A stretch of DNA of 64,000 nt from Isoetes taiwanensis (Eukaryota > Streptophyta > Lycopodiopsida > Isoetales > Isoetaceae). The notes under the pieces are model-generated. The model was not told the origin of the DNA, did no database searches, and saw only the letters and a program-made list of their open reading frames with translations. Position 1 is the first letter of the stretch. The number at the start of each line of letters is the position of its first letter. The stretch spans positions 3,661,789 through 3,725,788 of the forward strand of contig JAJEKV010000012.1 of NCBI GenBank assembly GCA_021234155.1, read 5' to 3'. Positions 45,214-54,518 of this stretch are shown piece after piece. The translations under genes were made by a program, and so were the position numbers.

Positions 45214-45376
45214 GTTACCGTCGAGAGCGTCCAGGCAGAGGCCATACAGGACTGAACTTGTTTCAGATTGAAGTTGTTTCAGATTGAATTACCATTAGCC
45301 TTGTATTACCTTTGAAATATATTATATTATACTATTGAACTCTATTGCTATTGTAATTGTATGTTGACTAAACTAC

Positions 45377-46118
45377 AGTGGCCACATTAACCAAAATGGG
45401 TTAATGTGGCCATGGCTTAATGTGGCCATAGATGCCAACCATTGAATACCACACTTTATACCATGGTAATACTTTAGATCGTTCACACTTTAAAGGAAAG
45501 GCCGTTCACACTTAGGGTTAATGTGGCCATGGGCTAAAGTGGTCACATTAACCAAAATGGTTTAATGTGGCCATGGTTAATGTAGCCATGGCCTATAGTG
45601 GCCACATTAACCACTATGGTTTAATGTGGCCATGGTTAATGTAGCCATGACTTAAGGTGGCCACATTAACCGTTATGGTTAATGTAGCCATGACTTAAGG
45701 TGGCCACAATAACCATTATGGTTTAATGTGGCCATGGTTAATGTAGCCATGACTTAAGGTGGCCACATTAACCATTATGGTTTGATGATGATGGGTAAAT
45801 GTGATGATGGGCTTAATGTGGCCACATTAACCAAAATGGGTTAATGTGGCCATGGGTTTATGTGGCCATGGTTTAATGTGACCATGGGTTAATGTGGCCA
45901 CATTAACCAAAATGTGTTAATGTGGCCATGGGTTTATGTGGCCATGGTTTAATGTGGCCATGGGTTAATGTGGCCATGGCTTAATGTGGCCACATTAACC
46001 AAAATGGGTTAATGTGGCCATGGGTTAATGTGGCCATCAGTTACTGTGGCCACATTAACCAAAAAGGGTAAATGTGATGATGGGCTTAATGTGGCCATGG
46101 GTTAATGTAGCCATGACT
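45377..46118. repeat. Hairpin-motif array 1 (TTAATGTGGCCA)
   Basis: About 740 bp made almost wholly of two strings, GGTTAATGTGGCCATGG and its counter-oriented partner GGCCACATTAACC, often joined as CCACATTAACC-AAAATG-GGTTAATGTGG, an 11-bp stem with a six-base loop. By eye there are about 16 exact plus-strand TTAATGTGGCCA copies and some eight exact reverse copies, plus variants (TGTAGCCATG, TTTATGTGGCC). Unit spacing is irregular, so this is not a simple satellite. No open reading frame is maintained. Confidence 0.92.
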
Positions 46119-46291
46119 TTGGTCCAAGTCCTGTTCATGTACTTAACAACATTAACCAACCATTTAACCAACCATTGAATATCAACCATTAACCAACCAT
46201 TGACTATTAACGACATTAACCAACCATTTAACCATACATAGGTTCCCCTGCTTATGGAAGCAAAGTAAACAAACACTAAACAAACTGTGCA

Positions 46292-46602
46292 TCAACAAAA
46301 CAACTCTTTGTACTGCTGATGAGCAGTCATGTCGAGTATATCGGGCCACATTACTGTTCCATCCAGTATCATCTTGATTGTGCTTTTCTTGTGGTGCCTC
46401 CAGACTTGGCGCATCTCTTCAAGACGAGCCCTCATCCCACGAGTCAACCCACTGGTCTCCAGCAGATGCTTCATTGCCCACTCACCAATCATGTATTTCT
46501 TAACCTTCTTCATTAGGTTGTACATAGCCTCCCAGTCCAGTTCCTCGTCTGGGTTGGGGTGTTTTCGGGGGATTCCATCTCGTTGAAGCTTTTCCACAAA
46601 CC
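46292..46602 (-). CDS. Unrecognised protein, second exon
   Basis: Minus strand. Acceptor GGTGTAG (46603-46609) leads into coding sequence joined in phase to the exon at 46680-46798. It encodes a helical, charged protein: KLQRDGIPRKHPNPDEELDW, then KKVKKYMIGEWAMKHLLETS and HKKSTIKMILDGTVMWPDIL, ending at a stop 46292-46294. Consistent splice sites and phase argue for a real gene. I do not recognise the family. It is sandwiched between the two TTAATGTGGCCA arrays. Confidence 0.55.
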
Positions 46603-46679
46603 CTACACCAATTTACAACATCCAAACAATAAGAAACTACTGGAGCATACTTTAGAAACTGCAACAAATGTAGCCTTAC

Positions 46680-46798
46680 TCGTAAACACTGGCTCCATAT
46701 TTGTCTGCTCACGAATCCTCAGCTCGGATTGAATCTCATTCAAGCTTTGGAGCATTCTTTCCATAGCTTCGCTCCCAAATGCTTCGAACACAAACTAT
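46680..46798 (-). CDS. Unrecognised protein, upstream exon
   Basis: Minus strand exon between acceptor CTGATATAG (46799-46807) and donor GA|GTAAGG (46674-46679). It encodes VFEAFGSEAMERMLQSLNEI, then QSELRIREQTNMEPVFT, predicted coiled coil. It has no clear start codon apart from ATG at 46753-46755 (EA|MERML), so a further upstream exon may be missing. Confidence 0.5.
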
Positions 46799-46879
46799 AT
46801 CAGGAAAACAGGATGAATGAAGAAGAGCATCCATTGCAAACATGTTTTATAAAGGAGCTTGGGTTACGTCTGTTTGATA

Positions 46880-47400
46880 GGCACATTAACCCACCATGAT
46901 AGGCAACATTAACCCACCATGACAGGCAACATTAACCCACCATGACAGGCACATTTACCTGAACATTGGTTAATGTGGCCACTGGGTTAATGTGGACATT
47001 AACCATTAATGTTTAATGGCCATGGGTTAATGTGGCCATGGGTAAACCATTATGGTTTAATGTCGCCATGGGTTAATGTGGCCATGGGTTAATATGGCCA
47101 CATTAACCAAAATGGGTTAATGTGGCCATGGGTTAATGTGGCCATGAGTTAATGTGGTAACACTTTATATCATGGTAACACTTAGAAGGAGAAGCCACTA
47201 ATACTTTGGGTTAATGTGGCCATGGCTTTCAGTGGCCACATTATATATTATGGTTTAATGTGGCCATGGCTTTCAGTGGCCACATTAACCACTATGGTTT
47301 AATGTAGCCATGGGTTAATGTGGACATGGGTTAATGTGGCCATAGGTTAATGTGGCCATAAAGGGTTAATGTGGCCATGAAGGGTTAATGTGGCCATGCT
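46880..47400. repeat. Hairpin-motif array 2 (TTAATGTGGCCA)
   Basis: Same motif as array 1, about a dozen exact plus-strand copies. A non-motif insert (47160-47205, CACTTTATATCATGGTAACA..) also occurs in array 1 at 45448-45503, so the arrays are diverged direct copies of a larger unit. The left edge has a variant unit, CATTAACCCACCATGA.AGGCA, three times. The array was continuous with the motif at 48252-48272 before the 47416-48222 element inserted. Confidence 0.9.
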
Positions 47401-47406
47401 AGCACT

Positions 47407-47415
47407 TAAAATCTT
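47407..47415 (+). repeat. 9-bp target-site duplication (TAAAATCTT), left
   Basis: Exact copy at 48223-48231. Confidence 0.78.
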
Positions 47416-48222
47416 GCGGAAATTATAAAAATGCCCTTCTATTTTGACAAAATTATTAAAATGCCCCTATATTTTAGTGAATTATTAAAATGCCCCTGTT
47501 TTGTGCCTGAGATAAGAATCGACCGCAAATTCTACCTTTGTGCATGGAATACTCTTCCTAATCAGGCCACGAATGCTCTTCTTGTGGTATGGCAGATGGC
47601 TCTAAAAGCCTTGAGGTCGTCCATTGAAGAACTTGAAGCTCCAAAAATTCTGAAGCTTTAAAATTTTCTCGCAGGTTGAAATGCAAAGCGACACTGAAGA
47701 AGTTGAAGCTCCATCGCAGGTAGATATTCCCGGGGTTTTCTTTTTGTTCTTTTTCCTTTGAATCATTTAGTTTCAGTTTCTTGATAGAAATCCTGGATAA
47801 ACGCACAATTTGAGACTTCCATTTTAGACGTTTTTTCTGCAATATTGCGATGCTATCAGAGCATCCCTTCTAAGGCTTGAGCAATCCGGCAAGGTGACAG
47901 AAGAAATTGTATAGAGATTCTTATAAGAATCCAAAAAACAGGGCATATTGGTTTCACGGGAGCAATTAAAAACCAGAGGGGGAAGTACAGGGAAGCTTAC
48001 TGCAGATAAATTTGGATTTGAATCATACCTTTACCTGAAGCCAATGATTAAGCTCTTAGAGCTTAAATCCGTAGCATGGGATCAGTTAATTAAGGCACGA
48101 AGGTAGAATTAGTGGTTCATTCTTGTCTCAGGCACAAAACAGGGGCATTTTAATAATTTACTAAAATATAAGGGCATTTTAAGAATTTTGCCAAAATACA
48201 AGGGCGTTTTTATAAATTTCCC
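47416..48222. mobile_element. Non-autonomous Mutator-like element, 807 bp
   Basis: Terminal inverted repeats of about 110 bp, starting GCGGAAATTATAAAAATGCC on the left and GGGAAATTTATAAAAACGCC on the complement of the right end. Each arm contains three ATTAAAATGCCC-type units and ends at TTTTGTGCCTGAGA. Flanked by 9-bp duplications. No transposase. The interior includes an exon-like piece (47676-47720, between TCTCGCAG and CAG|GTAGAT) encoding QSDTEEVEAPSQ, a possible captured fragment. Arm motifs resemble those of the 40298-41856 element, so the two may be related families. Confidence 0.82.
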
Positions 48223-48231
48223 TAAAATCTT
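48223..48231 (+). repeat. 9-bp target-site duplication (TAAAATCTT), right
   Basis: Pairs with 47407-47415. One more TTAATGTGGCC motif follows at about 48257. Confidence 0.78.
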
Positions 48232-48461
48232 TGACAATGCATTCACGAAAATCATGGGTTAATGTGGCCTCCTATAAGCCATGATTAATCTGTGGCAATC
48301 ACTCTTTTTGGGGGTGGCGAAACTGTGGCAACCTATGCCTATGTCCAAACCATAGGCTCGTACGAGAAGGCCAAAAATTGGGGAAAAAAGAAGAACTCTG
48401 ATTTCTGATATCTCGCGCTTTAAACCGAAACAGGGCTCCCCACTGCGCATCGATTAGGGCT

Positions 48462-49904
48462 ATGGCGAGTTCGATCAGTGCATCCGTCGCTGAAGAGATG
48501 TCTGTGAGCGAGGCTACTGGGTCGGATTTGTCGGATTCGGCCCAGAGTTCAGATGGAGATGGAGCTTTCTTGCCTAATGTGGAGGAGCTACCAGCAGCAT
48601 TGAGGGATTTCAAGGAATCGGGTGGAGCAGGAAAAATCCAAAGTGGGGTCGATTCCAAGCATCTTGCTTCACTGAGGAAGCTCAAGAAGGCTTCGCGCAG
48701 TTCGGCTGGGAAAGTGGAGGCCCAACAGCCCATGCATCAGGCAGATTCAGAGGTCGATGATCAGGCCCGGGAAAGGGGTTTTTTTTACAGTAAGAAGAGA
48801 AGCAAATGGTGTTGCCTCTCTGAGGATTGTGGGTGGAACGGGAGGAAGAGGGCCAGACTGGAGGAGCATTTGAAGAGAAGGCATGGGCTGGTTGTGGAGG
48901 TTGAGCGGGCAGCTTGGGGCAGGAGAATGCAGGAGCAAGTTAAGCACAGGAGGAGGCCAGGCCGGGACCTGAGCCAATATGTTCAGAAGTATAGGCTGGA
49001 TCCGGTTCACAGGTGGAAGGTTAACAGGAGCCAGTTCTTGAAAAGGGCACAGGCAGATTCAAGAGCAATTGCATATGCCCTACTTGTGGACATGCCCGAT
49101 GGCACGGAGAAGGAATTGGAGGTGAAGAAATATGCCGAGGATTATGTGCAAAGGAGGGCTTTGGAATGGGACAGATCCAAGAACAGGAAAATAGCTCAGT
49201 ACAAGAAGAACATCAAAGAGGCTTATGATTTTGATTGCACAGAAGAACAATGGCACCAGAGGGAGTTGGATGCCAATATTGCTTCGTGCATGGATGAGCT
49301 GCAGTCCGAACTTGTGGAGAAGACATGGTATTTTGACAGTCCAGCACATGATGGGTCGGAATCTAGTGAAGATGTAGCAGAGGAGAGTGCAGTACCGACC
49401 CCTGGAACCCCTGTGACCAAGCTTTCAGCTGATGCAGCTGGGTTGAGCATTAATGCTCCAATTAAGACCTCCCGGGTTGAGGCAGCCGAGAGTTCTAGCC
49501 TGGCTGATCCGGACTCCCCAATCCGCCAAATGCCTGTTCATCTTATACCTGATAGCCCAGGAAGCCAGCAGGCCAGGGTTAGAACCGTCCTCACCTTAGA
49601 AGCTGATTTTGTGCTCAATCCTGATTTCTTGCAAAAAGTTGAAGACTTGCACACCATGCTCCTGTCTGCCAAGAAAAGAAAAGTAAAATCTAGCAGGTCA
49701 GAACTTCATGAATCTTTGTCATATTGTTGTGTCTGGCCACTGCACCTGAAGAGCCCCCTGTGGTCTTGGGGATCAACTCGGATGGGTGAGTTTATGATAA
49801 GCAAAGAAGATGCAGCAGCATTCGAGCACCCGGGTACTGACAATCCAGAGAAAGTCGGTGCTTCTTGGGTCAACGAGGAGTCGGTCGGGTCATATTTTAT
49901 GTAA
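48462..49904 (+). CDS. Nuclear C2H2-like zinc-finger protein, 480 residues
   Basis: Intact frame from a plant-type start (GGGCTATGGCG) to TAA at 49902-49904. Residues 1-50 are Ser/Glu/Asp-rich. One zinc finger is visible: C118-x4-C123-x12-H136-x4-H141 inside a basic patch (KKRSK before it, GRKRAR within it, KRRH after it), likely for nucleic acid. About residues 150-290 are charged and helical (EQVKHRRRPGRDLSQYVQKY...), 300-390 low-complexity acidic/Ser, and a KKRKVK nuclear localisation signal lies near residue 405. I do not recognise a named family. The last codons overlap a perfect donor (ATTTTAT|GTAAGT, 49901), and CAG|GTCAGA near 49697 is another, so the C-terminus after the KKRKVK region may be intron read-through. 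It is the clearest undamaged gene in the window. Confidence 0.75.
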   Translation: MASSISASVAEEMSVSEATGSDLSDSAQSSDGDGAFLPNVEELPAALRDFKESGGAGKIQSGVDSKHLASLRKLKKASRSSAGKVEAQQPMHQADSEVDDQARERGFFYSKKRSKWCCLSEDCGWNGRKRARLEEHLKRRHGLVVEVERAAWGRRMQEQVKHRRRPGRDLSQYVQKYRLDPVHRWKVNRSQFLKRAQADSRAIAYALLVDMPDGTEKELEVKKYAEDYVQRRALEWDRSKNRKIAQYKKNIKEAYDFDCTEEQWHQRELDANIASCMDELQSELVEKTWYFDSPAHDGSESSEDVAEESAVPTPGTPVTKLSADAAGLSINAPIKTSRVEAAESSSLADPDSPIRQMPVHLIPDSPGSQQARVRTVLTLEADFVLNPDFLQKVEDLHTMLLSAKKRKVKSSRSELHESLSYCCVWPLHLKSPLWSWGSTRMGEFMISKEDAAAFEHPGTDNPEKVGASWVNEESVGSYFM

Positions 49905-50719
49905 GTTTACTGTTCCTTTGGCTGCCCCTTTTTTTTATTGTGTTTACAGGGCTGATTTTCCCCAAAACCCAGGATTCTTTCTCATTTCATACCCGTGGAG
50001 TCTCGTAAGTACCACCAGTTCTTTCATCCTCGCCTGCTGTTGGACTATATTTGAGGCATGTTGATACCTTCGGGAAGAAATCGCTACCTCCCAAACCGAG
50101 CTCCTCGCACTTGCTCTTCTATTGGTCGCCAGTTTGTGCCAAGTAAGTAGTCAATTTACATGTTCTTTTTAATCTGAATTTGAACTCATTTCTTGCATTA
50201 TTGGGCCAGTTCCCATTGGAGTTTATTTGTCATCGGGAGATGTAGACATTTGCAATTGTGTTGGAACTCCTGCCTGCTTTTGCTTCATTTCACTCACTTG
50301 GCTGCATTCTCACCGGAGTATACGCCCATTTGGCATGGTAAGGCATCAATTCTGTGTTGCTTTTTTTAATGTATTTTGCAGATCAGACACAACAGAGAAC
50401 AAAGAACAGAGGCTCAACAACCATCTTTCCTTCCATTTCTTTTGGTAGGGATCCAACAGAAGATTTAGGTTACCATACAGAACGTTTTGCTCAAGACAAC
50501 CATGAAAGAGTAAGAATGTTAAACTAATATGGTAAATGAACAACCATGGCGGTATACTTACAAATATATTACAAATATATGACTAAACCCATATTACCAA
50601 AATACTTTGCAGTTGAAGCAAGGACCACGAGCAAATATAAAAGGGAAAGGGTTTGTGTGTGTTTTGTCTTTTGCACCATTCTAAACTATACAAATCCGTG
50701 TTTACAAGAGTAAGTCGGG
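49905..50719. other. Downstream of zinc-finger gene
   Basis: Several splice-like signals (donors CTC|GTAAGT about 50006 and CAA|GTAAGT about 50140; acceptor TGTTTACAG about 49949) suggest continuing exons of the same transcript, but I could not connect them in frame. Confidence 0.35.
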
Positions 50720-50766
50720 GAAGAGAAATGTTCGCGGCGGCCTTGGCCGCCGCGATAAATTTCTTG
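50720..50766 (+). repeat. GC-palindrome terminus, copy B
   Basis: GAAGAGAAATGT, then a perfect inverted repeat (TCGCGGCGGCC, TT, GGCCGCCGCGA), then TAAATTTCTTG. 47 bp, identical in the palindrome to copy C. Here the right flank is TCTGAACATATATA rather than TATATA. Confidence 0.9.
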
Positions 50767-53700
50767 TCTGAACATATATAAAGATTATAGGGACAATTCT
50801 TTGGCATATTCTTTGTCATCGAGGCACTCATCTCGCCCGTCCATTGAATTGAAAATAATTTTGTGCCGTCCAAATTTCAGGGAAGGCCATAGCGAACCAT
50901 GGGCGATGGCAAAAATGACCAGCGATGGCAAATGACACGACCCCGCATAGTTGTGGACGGATCTCGCCGACCTGAAAGGTGTAGCAATGGCGTAGCCTAG
51001 GCATCGGACGTAGAGTTGAACATGAAATATATCCCTTTTGCATGCCAAAATCTGAGGAAGATGCTTTATTCTAAATTCGCCATTCCTACTTTGCTTGGGG
51101 TCGTGGAGAACTTCGCCACAACATCCGCCTCTCAGAGAAATCGATACTTTGCTTGGTTATCTTTTTTCCAGATACCTTTAACCACCGAGCAATCGCATTT
51201 ATGGGCTTTGGGATCTCGTGTTAGCACTTCGGGTTTTGTGGGTCTTATCTCGTGATTGCTTGGCTATAATATAGATAGGCTCGATAATCGGTTCATGTTT
51301 GACTCATGCACGGTTGACACATTGGAGATCTCGCTTCAGCTCATAACACATGTATTTACACATGTATTTGTGTTCTACGCCTGTTGTAGATCCAGAAAAT
51401 CGAGATTGCATTTTGATCCCATATTTTGCGGGCCGAGTTCAAGTGGGAAATGCTTGTTGCGAACATGGCATTCGTGGTTTGTTTCGTAATAATTAATGTT
51501 CGATTAGTATGTTTGTATTGGGAGCTCCGAACAAGAATTATATAATCTTTTTAATGTATTTATCAATCATTCCCTCTTTTTTTGCCATGCATCATTTCAG
51601 TAAAAATATGTTCCAACATGCTATATTCTTATCACAAGTATTACCAAATTCTAAAACCAGTCTTGCAATACATTTGGTCAACTTTGTGATGAAAAGTACA
51701 TTTTCTAGAGATCGTCTAAAGGCATTTGCCAAAAAATTGTGTAGGCATTTGCATGCATTTTTACAAACATACATGTCCCGATTCTGTTTTCCATTGTTTA
51801 GGTATACTTGGAAAGATTTGAGGAGCTGCATAAGGTAACATTTGCAACTTTATGCCAAAGGGCCTTCTTTTCGTAAAAGGTATATTCCTTTTGTTTTATT
51901 TGTGTCATAAATGTCCTTACCCTTGTTATTTCCTTTGTTTTGTTTGTGTCATAAACATCTTTGATGCATATGTATCTCTCGATTTTTTGCACTAGGTGGC
52001 GATCGCATACGGAAAGAGCAGGATTGCACTAGCTTTTATGCAAGGAAACAATGTGTTGTACAACAAATATGCTAAGTTGCTAAGTATGTTTTACAGCTTA
52101 AATCAAGCGGCAAATGAGCATCCCGAGCAATCGCCTTTGATGCGAGGTTACGGTTTTTGATGTGGGCTACTAGATTATCTTGATGTTTGAAATTTGTTTT
52201 AATGTTGGACACTAAATTTGATTGTGTTGCGTGTCTTGCGCCCAATTTGAGGATTATGGAATGCAATCTAATCGATGATAGAAGGCTTATATTGCTTGGT
52301 TGTCTCCTATTTCCAAATGCAAGGCATGTTCAAACTCTTCATGGCGTTCCTTTTAAATGTTAAGTACGAAGTTTGGTATGCCACTATAAATGTCTAGATA
52401 TGCTTGGAGCTATGATCTCCATGTATTTTGAACTATGATTCTTCCTCAAGCAAGATTATTTTTGCACATTTGAAAAGATGCAAGGATCTTGAAGTCAGAG
52501 GGTGGTGAAGTTGCCCAAGCGGCCCATTGTTCCCTTTAGCTTCTTCCTCGTTATCGTGAAGGTAGTGAAACCCATTCTCTTTGATTATTCTAGTGTTCTC
52601 TGTGCTTTGAAATGGTGGATGTTATGCTTCGTGTTCTAAATGCAATGGACGTTAAGATCTTTAAAAGACATCTATTTAAGTTTTATCCGTGATTTAAAAA
52701 TTGATCCGCAGCCATAGCGGATACAAAATCAACCCAAATTTCTATCTACCCTTTTACCTTTTACGACATGTTATACTAATGTAGAAATTTTGCAGCGATT
52801 TTACCTTTGCACATTTATTTGGGGATCCATTTTGCTGGAAATGCTCGTTGTCATTGGGCGCTTCAATGTTGTGCATTTGCAACTATAGCTCAGGTGAATG
52901 CAAACCTTTGAAAAATCGAGCACGAGGTAAATATGCCTAGTTAACTATGTTTCGAAGCCTATCATGTTGCATTTACTACTTAATTTGGCAAATCATTTTG
53001 CTTCTCTCTCAATAAATATTGTATTGAGGACCTGTTTTTCCTCATATTGGGTCATCCAGATGCGTGGCATGGCATGTACAAAGATCGTGCTCATTTTGGC
53101 ACGAAAGGGATATTGTCCGCAGAACCGACTACTTTCAACACATAAGGGGCTAATAAGAAGTGGAATGTGCCCATGCTCCTGTAATAGCATGATGGTCCAA
53201 GCTCATTGAATGTAATCATCAAACGGTGAAAATTCCAATTTTTTCATCATTGTGTTTCCGCATTTTATTTGGGCTTTGATTTTGGGAAAGGTGATCTCGC
53301 TCACTTCATGTCTTCTTGCTTTGCTGTCAACAAACCTTTTTTTTTTAAAGCCCCCAATTTTTGGGACAATGAAATTTTATAGTAGTGTTGTGTCATAGCC
53401 CCTAGAGTGAAGGTATTTAAGAGAATCTTCGCTACGTAAGCATATGAAATATTGCATCTAGGCTCTTGGTCTTTCAAGCAGTGAGGTTGCACATTAGATG
53501 CCATTGGCTCATAATTGCCTCCCATTTGGTGGCCATGATGGCCATGGATGTTGTAATGATGGCCATGTACGTGTGGCAATGCATTGATTATAAGCTTATC
53601 CTTTATTAAATAAGTTAGTGAGGTGGCAATAAACTTGAGTGCATTATGTGAGGTGGCAATAATATTAATTATCTAAATTGTGAGATGGCATGGGCATTGT

Positions 53701-54027
53701 CATTTTGTTACGTCCACAACTTTTTTATATCCCTCATTTTATAACGTTCAAGCATTCAATTTCACGAGGTTTTTAACTACGTGACATAAAGCTTTGAACC
53801 AATTTATTACATGCTTTCACAACATATATAATTGGGAATGTCCGATAGGGATGTCCAGGTGGTAAGAAATGTGAAGCTCTAAAGTTTAACGCATGTTTTT
53901 CCCGGACATTTTTTGCAAGCAGAAAAGAAAAGAAGAAATGATGCTCCAGTTCTATTAGGCCAACACTAAACATGCATGTCAATGATCACAAAATGGTCTA
54001 TAAAAATCGGGGTGTAACGAAGTTGGT
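50767..54027. other. Long spacer between palindrome copies B and C
   Basis: No supported gene in 3.3 kb. Short frames (for example 50785-51048 minus, 51509-51838 plus) have no domain. If copy C is the 3' end of a rolling-circle element, part of this spacer would be its body. Confidence 0.45.
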
Positions 54028-54074
54028 GAAGAGAAATGTTCGCGGCGGCCTTGGCCGCCGCGATAAATTTCTTG
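54028..54074 (+). repeat. GC-palindrome terminus, copy C
   Basis: Same 47-bp sequence as copy B, preceded by AGTTGGT and followed by TATATATAAACATTG. It abuts the left arm of the fold-back element at 54071-54518. Confidence 0.9.
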
Positions 54075-54518
54075 TATATATAAACATTGTATTAATTATT
54101 AATATTGTACATTCAACCATTGTACATGGCATTCTATATATTAAGAACCATTGAATAAACCCCCTGACCCCTCCCCAAGTTGTTTTTGGCCGATATTCGC
54201 CAAGCAGGCGCCCATCTGTTAACTGGCTCGGACCGTTGGATGTCGGTTTCGGGCGATCTTGGCCATCGCTAAGCGCGACGAGTTTTTTAGCAGGTTTTAG
54301 TTAACTGTTAGTTACGAATACAAAGGAAAACCAAAGGTTGTGAAGCGCATTGTATGTATGTACGGGCGTATATATTTGGCCTGCGCGAAACAACTTGGGG
54401 GGGCGGGGGTCTGGGGGGTTTATTCAATGGTTCAATTTCTTAATATATAGACTGCCATGTACAATGGTTGAATGTACAATATTAATAATTAATACAATGT
54501 TTCAATACATATATAAGT
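54071..54518. repeat. Long fold-back (inverted repeat) element
   Basis: Left arm about 54071-54190 and right arm about 54385-54518 are inverted copies of about 110-120 bp. Shared strings include AAACATTGTATTAATTATTA, ATTCAACCATTGTACATGGC, CATTGAATAAACCCCC and CCAAGTTGTTT, with a few indels. The loop is about 200 bp and GC-rich in part. No coding potential: a MITE/fold-back type element. Target-site duplication not identified. Confidence 0.85.

Noticed and set aside
45377-47400. CRISPR-like array appearance
   Set aside because: Units are short, in both orientations, without uniform spacers, and the context is a plant nuclear genome.
48299-48733. 144-codon minus-strand frame opposite the zinc-finger gene
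   Set aside because: Antisense shadow of a well-supported plus-strand coding region; no domain.
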